A stretch of DNA of 64,000 nt from Enterobacter cancerogenus. GTDB lineage: Bacteria > Pseudomonadota > Gammaproteobacteria > Enterobacterales > Enterobacteriaceae. A model generated the notes under the pieces. That model was not told the DNA's origin. It saw nothing but the letters and a program-made list of their open reading frames with translations, and ran no database searches. The translations under genes and the position numbers were made by a program. The stretch covers positions 1,364,001-1,428,000 of the forward strand of contig NZ_CP077290.1 in NCBI RefSeq assembly GCF_019047785.1, in the 5' to 3' direction. Shown piece after piece: positions 40,002-50,461 of the stretch (position 1 is its first letter; every line of letters begins with the position of its first letter).

Positions 40002-42383
40002 ATGAAAATCGATGCGCTTTCACTTCGGGTGCGCCAGCTTCGCGATAACTACCTGCAGGCCAAACCCTTTGTCTCTGCCCGGCGGGCGATCAGCGTGACC
40101 CGGGTTTATAAAGAAAACCCGGGCATGGATAACACGCTCCTCCGGGCGCTGGCTTTTCGCCGCGCCTGTGAGAATGCGCCCCTGTATGTGGCCGACAATG
40201 AACTGATCGTGAGCCATCCGGCCGGAGGGGCACGCGGCGGCGAGATATCGCCGGAAATCAGCTGGCGCTGGGTCGCCGACGAGCTGGATACCCTCCCGCA
40301 GCGGGCGCAGGATCCGTATCAGATTGATGACGAAACAAAGCGCCTGCTTCGCGAAGAGGTGTTCCCCTACTGGGAAGGCCGCTCGCTGGATGAGATGGCG
40401 CAAACGCAGCTACAGGTTCTGGGGCTGTGGGAGTGGTGTCACGACGACGGCATTTGCGATGTGACCATCAAGACGCAAAACGGCGGAGGTGACTCCTGCC
40501 CCGGGTACGACAATATCCTGCTCACTAAAGGGATAAAAGGGATCCGTGAAGAGGCGGCAGCCCGGCTTGCCGCGGTTGATCCGGCGTCACCGGAAGGCGC
40601 AGAGGCGTTCAACTTTTACACGGCGATGCTGCACACCTGCGATGGCGTGCTGACCTATGCCCACCGTTACGCGGCCCGGCTGAGCGAGCTGGCTGAAACC
40701 GAAGGCGACCCGCTTCGCCAGGACGAGCTGCGGCATCTGGCGGACATCTGCCGTCGCGTACCGGAACAGCCGCCGCGCCATTTTCACGATGCATTGCAGG
40801 CTATCTGGTTCGTCCATTCTCTTTTTACCCTGGAAGAAAACCAAACCGGTATCTCCCTGGGCCGCGTCGATCAATACCTCTGGCCGTTGCTGGAGCGGGA
40901 TCTTAATGACGGCGTACTGACGCACGCGCAGGCAGAAGAGCTGCTCTGTTGCTGGCTGATCAAGATGGCGGAGACCCTGTGGATTTGCAGTGAATCTACG
41001 GCGATGTATTTCGCCGGCTATCAGCCGTTTATCAACCTCGTGGTCGGGGGCCAGAAGCGTGAGGGCGGCGATGCCACCAATCCGCTGACCCTGATGATCA
41101 TGGACTGCTCGGCGCAGTTAAAAATCTATCAGCCCGGCCTGGCCGTGCGGATCCACAACCAGTCGCCTCAGCCCTTTATGCGCAAGGTGGTCGATGTGGT
41201 GCGCAGCGGAATGGGTTTCCCGGCCTGCCATTTCGACGATGCGCATATCCGGATGATGTTGCACAAAGGCTTCAGCTATGAGGATGCCCGCGACTACTGC
41301 CTGATGGGCTGCGTTGAGCCACAGAAGGCAGGCAAAATGTATCAGTGGACGTCGGTGGGTTACACCACCTTCACCGCCGCCATCGAACTGGCGCTGCGTA
41401 ACGGGCGATCGTCAGCCGGTAAACCCTGTGGTCCGGCAACGGGTGAGGTGTCCGCGTTCAGCTGCTATGACGACGTGGAGCGTGCCGTTCGCACGCAACT
41501 CTCCGCCATCGTCAGGAAAGCCGCGCAGGCCACGCTGATTGTGCAAAAGCTGCATGCCGATTACGCCCGAAAACCGCTGATGTCGAGCCTGATCGACGGC
41601 TGCATGGCGACAGCCAAAGACGTCACCCAGGGCGGCGCGGTGCTCAACGCCGGGCCGGGGCTGATCTGGACCGGGCTGGCAGACTGCGTTAACTCACTGA
41701 TGGCCATCAGGACACTGGTTTTTGAGACCCAACGCTTTACGCTGCAGCAGGTGGTGGACGCGCTCGAACACAACTTTGTCGGCCACGACGACATTCTGAC
41801 CGCCTGCCTGCGGGCGCCCAAATACGGTAATGACATTCGCGCGGTGGATGAGATCGCCCGCGAGCTGGTGCGTTTCCTGGAGCAGGAGCACCGTCAGTAC
41901 CGGATGCTGTATGCGCCTTTTGCCTTCGGCACGCTTTCTATCTCGAATAACACGCCGTTTGGCCTTATCACCGGTGCGCTGCCTTCGGGCCGACTGGCGG
42001 GCAAGCCGCTGGCCGATGGGATCAGCCCCTCTCAACAGACGGATTATCTGGGGCCGACGGCCATCATCAACTCCGTCAGCCGGATCAACGTCGAGGAGAT
42101 GGATATTGGCATGGTGCACAATATCAAGCTGATGTACGGCATGCTGGAAACCCCGGAGGGCCAGAACAGCCTCATCCACCTGCTGCGCACGGCCAGCATC
42201 CTCGGGAACGCCCAGCTGCAGTTCAGCTATGTGGACGACGACACCCTGCGCCAGGCCCAGCAGAACCCCGGCGACTATCGCAATCTGATGATTCGGGTGG
42301 CGGGGTACAGCGCCTTCTTTGTGGAGCTGAGTAAGGAGGTGCAGGATGAAATTATCAGCCGAACCACGCAACGGCACTTCTGA
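40002..42383 (+). CDS. Glycyl radical enzyme, CutC-like C-N/C-O lyase family
   Basis: A 793-residue glycyl radical enzyme. The C-terminal radical loop is RVAGYSAFFVEL with the radical Gly at position 768. The active-site thiyl Cys is Cys437 in LMGCVEPQ, followed by the general-base Glu439. The stretch after it (KAGKMYQWTSVGYT) and the late GTLSISNNTPFG, DGISPSQQTDY and NIGMVHN-like region (IGMVHNIKLM) resemble choline trimethylamine-lyase CutC more than pyruvate formate-lyase. It lacks the long N-terminal extension of type II CutC. The near N-terminal loop is GGGDSCPGYDN (162-171), where I would expect GHxxxDY in CutC, so the substrate may differ. ATG 40002 follows GGGAGA. The next gene, overlapping by 38 bp, is its activase. 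It needs anaerobic conditions. Confidence 0.92.
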   Translation: MKIDALSLRVRQLRDNYLQAKPFVSARRAISVTRVYKENPGMDNTLLRALAFRRACENAPLYVADNELIVSHPAGGARGGEISPEISWRWVADELDTLPQRAQDPYQIDDETKRLLREEVFPYWEGRSLDEMAQTQLQVLGLWEWCHDDGICDVTIKTQNGGGDSCPGYDNILLTKGIKGIREEAAARLAAVDPASPEGAEAFNFYTAMLHTCDGVLTYAHRYAARLSELAETEGDPLRQDELRHLADICRRVPEQPPRHFHDALQAIWFVHSLFTLEENQTGISLGRVDQYLWPLLERDLNDGVLTHAQAEELLCCWLIKMAETLWICSESTAMYFAGYQPFINLVVGGQKREGGDATNPLTLMIMDCSAQLKIYQPGLAVRIHNQSPQPFMRKVVDVVRSGMGFPACHFDDAHIRMMLHKGFSYEDARDYCLMGCVEPQKAGKMYQWTSVGYTTFTAAIELALRNGRSSAGKPCGPATGEVSAFSCYDDVERAVRTQLSAIVRKAAQATLIVQKLHADYARKPLMSSLIDGCMATAKDVTQGGAVLNAGPGLIWTGLADCVNSLMAIRTLVFETQRFTLQQVVDALEHNFVGHDDILTACLRAPKYGNDIRAVDEIARELVRFLEQEHRQYRMLYAPFAFGTLSISNNTPFGLITGALPSGRLAGKPLADGISPSQQTDYLGPTAIINSVSRINVEEMDIGMVHNIKLMYGMLETPEGQNSLIHLLRTASILGNAQLQFSYVDDDTLRQAQQNPGDYRNLMIRVAGYSAFFVELSKEVQDEIISRTTQRHF

Positions 42384-43305
42384 ACAGGTCACCGGCTGGA
42401 TCACCCACATTCAGCGGTTTTCATTACATGACGGGCCGGGGATCCGCAGTATCGTCTTTTTCAAGGGGTGCCAGATGCGCTGCGCCTGGTGTGCAAATCC
42501 CGAAGGGCTTCACCCCGATCGGGAGATCTTTTTCCATGCCGAACGCTGCCTGCACTGCGGACAATGCGCGCAGCTGTGCCCGACAGGGCTGCACAGCTGG
42601 CAGGACGGGCTGCACAGCCTGAACCGCGACCGCAGTTGCACGGGCTGTGGGCTGTGCGAAGAACGCTGCCCCGCCGCCGCCCTCAACGTGGTTGGCGAAC
42701 CGCTCAGCGTTGAAACGGTGTTCGACCGGGTGATGGCTGATGAGATCTGGTTTCGGCAGTCTGGCGGGGGCGTAACGCTGAGCGGCGGCGAAGTGGCTAC
42801 CCAGCCGGATTTTGCCCAGGCGCTGATCGCCCGGCTCAAGGCCGAAGATATTCACACCACGATTGAAACGGCGGGTTATGCCTCCTGGCGTGCGCTCCAT
42901 CAGGTCACGTCGGGCTGCGATCTTATTCTGTACGATCTTAAAAGCGCGGATGACGCGCTTCACCAGCGCTTTACCGGTGTCAGCAATAAAATCATCGTGC
43001 GCAATCTGGTCCGACTCATTGACGAGGGGCGCAAGATAATTATTCGTATCCCGGTCATCCCCGATTTTAATGACGCGCCGGAATCAGCAGAGCAATTATT
43101 GACACTTATTTATTCTTTAATCCACGGACGGGACAACGTACTGGGCGTTGAATTATTGCCTTACCATCGCTTTGGGACAGGGAAATACACATTACTCAAC
43201 AGGGAATACGCGTGGAATTGTTATTCCGCAAATCTGGATAACGTCCTGCGCATTGCTCAACATATCGGCCTGCCCGTACGGGTATCAGGTACGCTGGCCG
43301 GATAA
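42346..43305 (+). CDS. Glycyl radical enzyme activating protein (radical SAM)
   Basis: A 319-residue radical SAM activase that installs the glycyl radical on the upstream enzyme. The SAM cluster is C42-x3-C46-x2-C49 (GCQMRCAWC). Two ferredoxin-type clusters follow: C68/C71/C74/C78 and C98/C101/C104/C108. Other family motifs are LHDGPGIRSIVFFKG, GGGVTLSGGE and YDLKSADDALHQRFTG. The double insertion is typical of activases of dehydratase/CutC-type enzymes, not of PflA. ATG 42346 follows AAGGAGG and overlaps the enzyme gene by 38 bp, so they are coupled. Confidence 0.93.
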   Translation: MKLSAEPRNGTSEQVTGWITHIQRFSLHDGPGIRSIVFFKGCQMRCAWCANPEGLHPDREIFFHAERCLHCGQCAQLCPTGLHSWQDGLHSLNRDRSCTGCGLCEERCPAAALNVVGEPLSVETVFDRVMADEIWFRQSGGGVTLSGGEVATQPDFAQALIARLKAEDIHTTIETAGYASWRALHQVTSGCDLILYDLKSADDALHQRFTGVSNKIIVRNLVRLIDEGRKIIIRIPVIPDFNDAPESAEQLLTLIYSLIHGRDNVLGVELLPYHRFGTGKYTLLNREYAWNCYSANLDNVLRIAQHIGLPVRVSGTLAG

Positions 43306-43313
43306 AGGGGAAA

Positions 43314-43445
43314 ATGTCTGTGTTACCAACATCAGAAAGTCATCCAAAAAAAGAGGTCACCACACTTGAGCGGCGCGTTGTCGCAGGCTCGCTGTTTTTT
43401 ATCCTGGTCATCTATGGCGTATTGCTGTTCACGCAATTTCGCTAA
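43314..43445 (+). CDS. Small membrane protein linked to the GRE operon (43 aa)
   Basis: A 43-residue protein with a hydrophilic N-terminus (SESHPKKEVTTLERR) and one membrane helix (VVAGSLFFILVIYGVLLFTQ), ending F-R-stop. It starts 8 bp after the activase stop with AAAGGGGAAA as ribosome site, so it is almost certainly in the same operon. No family is recognised. It could be a small subunit or regulator of a transporter, for example the SMR pair (inference). Confidence 0.65.
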   Translation: MSVLPTSESHPKKEVTTLERRVVAGSLFFILVIYGVLLFTQFR

Positions 43446-43501
43446 CCAGAAAGTTATTCACGCATTCGGCCACGACAGGCCTTATTACAACAGGTATTAA
43501 G

Positions 43502-43720
43502 ATGAAAAAAGTTGTCGCAATTATGAGTCTGGCATTTATCACCCTCAGCATTGCAGGGTGTTCCAGCGATTATGTTTTACAGAAGAAAAACGGGGAGATG
43601 ATTATCACCCACGGGAAACCCGAGGTAGATGATGACAACGGGTTAATTACCTATGAAGACGTTGCCGGTAATGAGCACGCTATTAACCGGGACCAGATTG
43701 TGCAGATGATTGAGAAATAA
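43502..43720 (+). CDS. YgdI/YgdR family lipoprotein
   Basis: A 72-residue lipoprotein. The signal peptide ends in lipobox IAGC (Cys20), followed by the small YgdI/YgdR domain (YVLQKKNGEMIITHGKPEVD, then LITYEDVAGNEHAINRDQIV). Several paralogues occur in enterobacteria; function is unknown. A bidirectional terminator follows. Confidence 0.88.
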   Translation: MKKVVAIMSLAFITLSIAGCSSDYVLQKKNGEMIITHGKPEVDDDNGLITYEDVAGNEHAINRDQIVQMIEK

Positions 43721-43727
43721 GCCCGAC

Positions 43728-43756
43728 GGGCAGCGCAGGCGATTACTGCGCTGCCC
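43728..43756. terminator. Bidirectional hairpin between lipoprotein and GNAT genes
   Basis: GGGCAGCGCAG and CTGCGCTGCCC form an 11-bp stem between the convergent genes. Confidence 0.75.
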
Positions 43757-43771
43757 CCGAGTATCTTTTAG

Positions 43772-44467
43772 CTAGCGAAACGCCTCCAGCTTTTGACGCT
43801 GCCGCCCGTGCGCGTCAAAATTCTCGGCCGCCAGCCACGCGCGCAGTGCCGCGTCACGCGACGGCCATTCGCGGTCAATGATCGAAAGCATATCGCTGTC
43901 GCGGTTGCGTCCTTTGCGCACCAGCTTCTGGCGCAGTCTCCCTTCCCAGACGAAGCCCAGCCGTTCAGCCGCATGGCGCGAGGCGGTATTCATCGAATCA
44001 CACTTCCACTCCAGCCGTCGGTAGCGGTGTTCGAAGGCGTTTTTCAGTAGCAGCCATACCGTCTCAGTGCCGATGCGGGTGCCTTTCATCTTGCGCGACC
44101 AGGTGACGTGGCCGATCTCCACCGACCCCTGCATCCGCTCAATCGCCATATAGCTCACCAGCCCCACCGCGCGCCCGGTGTGTAAATCAATGACGGCAAA
44201 AGGCACCAGGTCGTCATCCAGCACTTTACCGAGGATCCAGTGGGCGGTGGCCTCCACGCTGGCAGGCAGGGTGCTGGCAAGCCACGTCCAGTCGCTTTCA
44301 TCACCCAGCGCGTAGGCCTCAAACAGATCCGCCGCGTGGCGGTCTACATCCAGCGGCTCCAGGCGACAATACTGGCCCACCAGCGGCGTGCGGGTTAGCG
44401 CCCGCGCACATTTCCAGTCGGGGACGATATCGTTAACGGTTTGACCATATTGATTGATTTCGGGCAC
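43772..44467 (-). CDS. GNAT family N-acetyltransferase (RimJ/RimL-like)
   Basis: A 231-residue acetyltransferase. The RimJ/RimL-type GNAT core is visible: QYCRLEPLDVDRHAADLFEA, FAVIDLHTGRAVGLVSYMAI, EIGHVTWSRKMKGTRIGTE (acetyl-CoA loop), CDSMNTASRHAAERLGFVWEG. I choose GTG 44467 (VPEINQYGQTV), 8 bp after AGGGAG; upstream in-frame sequence is hydrophobic and unlike the family. The substrate could be a protein N-terminus or a small amine. Confidence 0.85.
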   Translation of the reverse strand: MPEINQYGQTVNDIVPDWKCARALTRTPLVGQYCRLEPLDVDRHAADLFEAYALGDESDWTWLASTLPASVEATAHWILGKVLDDDLVPFAVIDLHTGRAVGLVSYMAIERMQGSVEIGHVTWSRKMKGTRIGTETVWLLLKNAFEHRYRRLEWKCDSMNTASRHAAERLGFVWEGRLRQKLVRKGRNRDSDMLSIIDREWPSRDAALRAWLAAENFDAHGRQRQKLEAFR

Positions 44468-44540
44468 GGCGTTGACTCCCTGAAAGGTAAGGGAATGGTT
44501 ATAGCAGGATAAAAAGAGAACGAAAAGACCAGAAATGGGG

Positions 44541-44568
44541 GCCGGGTAAAGCGCTAACGTCACCCGGC
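44541..44568. repeat. Single REP-like unit
   Basis: GCCGGGTAAAGCGCTAACGT followed by CACCCGGC, a short REP-like palindrome between the GNAT and cold-shock-domain genes. Confidence 0.5.
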
Positions 44569-44575
44569 AAAAAGA

Positions 44576-45049
44576 TTACTTCAGCAGTTTCACCGTGGCG
44601 TCGATGTCAATTTCATCTTCGGTGAAAATCATTGTCGTGTTCTGGAAGGTGGTGATCGCCAGCTTCTTCACCGAACGCATCTCGCCCGGTTTTTTGTCGG
44701 ATTTCGGTTTGATGCTGTTCATCAGCAGCCCTACCGACAGCACCGCATTCTCTTTGTCGATTTTGGTCTCAACCGGCTCTTCTTCGCTGAACACCACGAA
44801 AGATTTGATCGAGGTGAGCTTCACGCGCTCGCCCGCGATATAGAGGTGTTTGCTTTCCGGGATCACCTTCACCGCATAGGCGGAAAGGCCTTTGTTGTTG
44901 GTGGTCGGCTCGAAGGTCACCGCCGCGTCTTTCTTGATCAGATCGGGGTTGGCAACCTTAATCACGTGAAAATAGCGGTTGTCGCCGTTTTCATCTTTGA
45001 TAAATCCAAAGCCTTTATCTTTAAACCACGTGGTGATTGTACCGTTCAT
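44576..45049 (-). CDS. Cold-shock-domain protein with C-terminal extension
   Basis: A 157-residue protein. Residues 1-70 form a cold-shock OB fold (MNGTITTWFKDKGFGFIKDE, then NRYFHVIKV) with RNP1-like KGFGFI and a weak RNP2 (YFHVI). The remaining 85 residues are a separate beta-rich domain (VKLTSIKSFVVFSEEEPVET, TTFQNTTMIFTEDEIDIDAT) that I do not recognise. It probably binds RNA or single-stranded DNA. ATG 45049 follows GGA. An upstream in-frame ATG at 45127 lacks a good site. Confidence 0.8.
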   Translation of the reverse strand: MNGTITTWFKDKGFGFIKDENGDNRYFHVIKVANPDLIKKDAAVTFEPTTNNKGLSAYAVKVIPESKHLYIAGERVKLTSIKSFVVFSEEEPVETKIDKENAVLSVGLLMNSIKPKSDKKPGEMRSVKKLAITTFQNTTMIFTEDEIDIDATVKLLK

Positions 45050-45125
45050 TGCTGCTTCCGCCTGTCTGTCGATCGTTAACTCAATTTTTGCAGCGCGCAG
45101 TGTAATGCACAATGGCCGTACAGAC

Positions 45126-45154
45126 AAAAAAAAGCCCCTGCCTTCAGGCAGGGG
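45126..45154 (-). terminator. Rho-independent terminator of budABC
   Basis: On the minus strand CCCCTGCC-TGAA-GGCAGGGG is followed by CTTTTTTTT. It lies 26 bp past the budC stop. Confidence 0.93.
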
Positions 45155-45179
45155 AAACTCATGTCAGAGCATAATGTTA

Positions 45180-47650
<2,471 letters not shown>

Positions 47651-47662
47651 GGTGTTCTCCTG

Positions 47663-48445
47663 TTAGTTTTCGACGGAACGGATCGCTGCATCAAGGTTGC
47701 TGGGGTGAAGGTCGGCCTGTAAAAACGCGCTGTCGGCGGGCAGGTCAATCATCAGCTTGTGGATCTCCCCGAAGGTAAGCACACCGTTTTCAAGCTGGTA
47801 GTCCAGCAGATGGCCGCCGCCCTGGCGGTCGTCGGTGATAAAGTGCTCGTGATAGCCCGCCACGTTGATGCCCTGCATATGCTGCGGCGTACGGAACCCG
47901 ACCAGCACACCTTTGCGCTGGTTAAAGCGGAACACCGGCTGGTCGTCCAGCACGTCGGTCATTGCGCGGTACGGCGGCGTCTGGCGCGGCACGGTACGGG
48001 TGTGCGCGTGGCGAAAATTGCCGTCGATACGCAGGGCGCAAAACAGGTTTTCGGAGGGGATTTGCTGGTCGATGACGTCGTGAATGTGCTGACGGCTCAC
48101 GGGGGTATCAAAGACTTTACGATACTGTGGCTGGAACCAGGTCATCACCGCGAACGGCGTTTTTTGCTCGGGCTTCGCGGCCCGGGCGCTGCCGTCGGCG
48201 CGCAGTTGGTAGACCTGGCTGCTGAAGGCAATCATTTCACCGTCCAGTTCGTTAAAGGTGCCTAACCCAAAGTCGCCGTGCCGGAGCAGATCGGCTATTG
48301 TGGTCTCCCCTTCATAAACGCCGCTCAACAGGGCGCTCATGAGCGATGTTTGATAGATCACGCTGTCAGGATGCTGCGCGGAGAACCCTCGCAGGGTTTC
48401 GCACAGGCTGGCCTCACAGTCGCAGGCAGATGAATGAGTCATCAT
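47663..48445 (-). CDS. budA: Acetolactate decarboxylase BudA
   Basis: A 260-residue zinc enzyme that decarboxylates acetolactate to acetoin. The zinc ligand region HAHTRTVPRQ and GYHEHFITDDRQGGGH are present. ATG 48445 and ATG 48442 are both possible after GAGGA. First gene of budABC, divergent from budR. Confidence 0.96.
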   Translation of the reverse strand: MMTHSSACDCEASLCETLRGFSAQHPDSVIYQTSLMSALLSGVYEGETTIADLLRHGDFGLGTFNELDGEMIAFSSQVYQLRADGSARAAKPEQKTPFAVMTWFQPQYRKVFDTPVSRQHIHDVIDQQIPSENLFCALRIDGNFRHAHTRTVPRQTPPYRAMTDVLDDQPVFRFNQRKGVLVGFRTPQHMQGINVAGYHEHFITDDRQGGGHLLDYQLENGVLTFGEIHKLMIDLPADSAFLQADLHPSNLDAAIRSVEN

Positions 48446-48545
48446 GCGTCCTCTTCAACTTTTATTAGAAAGGTTAAATAAATGTTGACCCGATTCAGCA
48501 GAGAGTTCCAATATAGAAACCATGCTGGTTTGAGACGTTTTTGAT

Positions 48546-49427
48546 ATGGAACTTCGATATCTGCGCTATTTCGTCGCGGTTGCACGCGAGCGACACTTCA
48601 CCAAAGCGGCCAACGCGCTGGGCATTTCGCAGCCTCCGCTGAGTCAGCAGATCAAGCGGCTGGAGGAGGAAGTGGGCACCCCGCTGTTCCGGCGGCTCAC
48701 GCGCGGCGTTGAGCTGACCGAAGCGGGGGAAGCCTTCTACGAGGACGCCTGTAAAATTCTGGCGATGAGCGACGCCGCGCTGGAAAAAGCACGGGGGATC
48801 GCACGCGGGCTGAACGGCAGCCTGTCGATTGGCATCACCAGTTCAGATGCCTTTCACCCCAAAATCTTCACCCTGATCCGCCAGTATCAGGTGCAGAACC
48901 CGGCGGTAACGGTTCACCAGGTGGAAGCCAATATGGCATCGCTGATGGCGATGCTGGCGGAGGGGGAGCTGGATATCGCCTTCGTGCGTCTTCCGTGCGA
49001 CAGCAGCAAGGCGTTTGACCTGAAAATCCTCGATCGGGAGCCGATGGTGGTGGCGCTGCATCGCGCCCATCCGCTGGCAGACCGTGATGCGCTGGCGCTG
49101 GAGGCGTTGCGGGACACGCCGGTGATTCTGTTTCCGCAGGAGGTCGCGCCGGGGCTGTACGACCGGGTTTACAACTACTGCGCACGCGCGGGCATCAATA
49201 TGCACACCACGTTGCAGGCCTCGCAGCTCTCTTCTTCCCTGAGTATGGTTGCGGCAGGCGGCGGATTCGCGCTGGTGCCACAGTCAATGGCGGCAATTTC
49301 TCCGCCGGATGTGACCTATCACGCGCTGACCACCCCCGACCTGTTTACCGATATCGCCATCTGCTGGCGGCGGTTTGAACGTTCCCGCACGGTAAAACGA
49401 TTTCTGGCGATGCTGAGCGCGGCGTAA
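48546..49427 (+). CDS. budR: LysR-type activator BudR
   Basis: A 293-residue LysR regulator. The N-terminal HTH (HFTKAANALGISQPPLSQQI) and the effector domain (GSLSIGITSSDAFHPKIF) match BudR/AlsR, which activates the butanediol operon in response to acetate and acid. It is divergent from budA across 100 bp. Confidence 0.93.
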   Translation: MELRYLRYFVAVARERHFTKAANALGISQPPLSQQIKRLEEEVGTPLFRRLTRGVELTEAGEAFYEDACKILAMSDAALEKARGIARGLNGSLSIGITSSDAFHPKIFTLIRQYQVQNPAVTVHQVEANMASLMAMLAEGELDIAFVRLPCDSSKAFDLKILDREPMVVALHRAHPLADRDALALEALRDTPVILFPQEVAPGLYDRVYNYCARAGINMHTTLQASQLSSSLSMVAAGGGFALVPQSMAAISPPDVTYHALTTPDLFTDIAICWRRFERSRTVKRFLAMLSAA

Positions 49428-49627
49428 CGGCGGTGCGGCGCTTGCATGAGCTGGGTTTGTTTCGCCGCATCAGGCATGGCGAAAGCTCCCCTGCATCAGT
49501 CATTTCTTCCGCCCTTCTACCAGGATCAAAGCGCAATCTGCTGCCGCCCCCTGTCAATACACTATACTGACCATTGCACGACTCTTTACCTGACATCAAC
49601 CCTACCCATGACCATCAGGAGAACGAC

Positions 49628-50215
49628 ATGCAAAAGTGTAAAACCGTAAAAGGGCTGCTCGTTGCCTCAACTGTAGCCGCGATGTTCAGCACTTTCGGCG
49701 CGTATGCCCAGACAACGAGCGCCGCGCAGAGTGACGCCTCCGCCCAGACCAGCTCAACGGGATCGATGGGTAAGCTCAGTTCCGGCGACGAAAAAGCGCT
49801 CAAGGACATGGCGCAGGCCAATATCAATGAGGTCGCCGCGGCCAAAATCGCGCTGGACAAGGCCCAGAGCAGCGAGGTGAAAGCCTTCGCGCAGAAGATG
49901 GTTGACGATCACGGCAGCGCGCTGGAAAAAGTAGAGACAGTCGCTAAACAAAAAGGCGTCACCCTGCCAACCGAGCCAGATGCCAGCCACAAGGCGATGG
50001 CCGACAAGCTGGAAAAAGAGAACGGCAGCGCCTTTGACAAAATGTATATGGAAAACGCCGGTACTAAAGATCACAAGATGGTGCTGTCAAAACTGCAGAG
50101 CGACGCCAAAAATATCAAGGACCCGGACGTGAAGGCTCTGGCCGACGCGCACACTCCGGTTGTTGAGCAGCATCTCGAGTCTGCAGAAAAGATGAAGTTG
50201 TCCGCAGATAAGTAA
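49628..50215 (+). CDS. Periplasmic DUF4142 (ferritin-like) protein
   Basis: A 195-residue exported protein. A signal peptide ends TFGAYA/QTTS, a Ser/Ala/Thr-rich linker follows, then a helical DUF4142 domain (EKALKDMAQANINEVAAAKI, VKAFAQKMVDDHGSALEKVE, HLESAEKMK). This ferritin-like fold is common in envelope-stress genes; function is not known. ATG 49628 follows AGGAG. The 200 bp upstream and 246 bp downstream show no other gene. Confidence 0.85.
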   Translation: MQKCKTVKGLLVASTVAAMFSTFGAYAQTTSAAQSDASAQTSSTGSMGKLSSGDEKALKDMAQANINEVAAAKIALDKAQSSEVKAFAQKMVDDHGSALEKVETVAKQKGVTLPTEPDASHKAMADKLEKENGSAFDKMYMENAGTKDHKMVLSKLQSDAKNIKDPDVKALADAHTPVVEQHLESAEKMKLSADK

Positions 50216-50461
50216 ACGGGTCGTTCACCGGGCGCAGGGTGCTGCGTCCTGAACGCCCACCAGGCAGCATGGCGCACACAATGCGAAGGACCGCTTCTGG
50301 CTACCGCCAGGCCCAGGGTACATGCTGTCTTCTCCCCCTCTCCACCCCGCTCAATGCTCAAATCCTCCTCCTGAAAGCGCGATATTCATCACAGTATGCC
50401 AGGCTTTATGGGCACCATCACAACGTGACGACAACGCGGTCTGCTGTGCCGGACATAAGGG

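Noticed and set aside
40020..42410. Idea that the glycyl radical enzyme is pyruvate formate-lyase or PflD
   Set aside because: It has GCVEP with a base Glu and an activase with two ferredoxin inserts, unlike the Cys-Cys pair and the simple activase of pyruvate formate-lyase.
50216..50461. Possible small gene between the DUF4142 and GH15 genes
   Set aside because: The open frames show no ribosome site, no family resemblance and odd composition; treated as intergenic.
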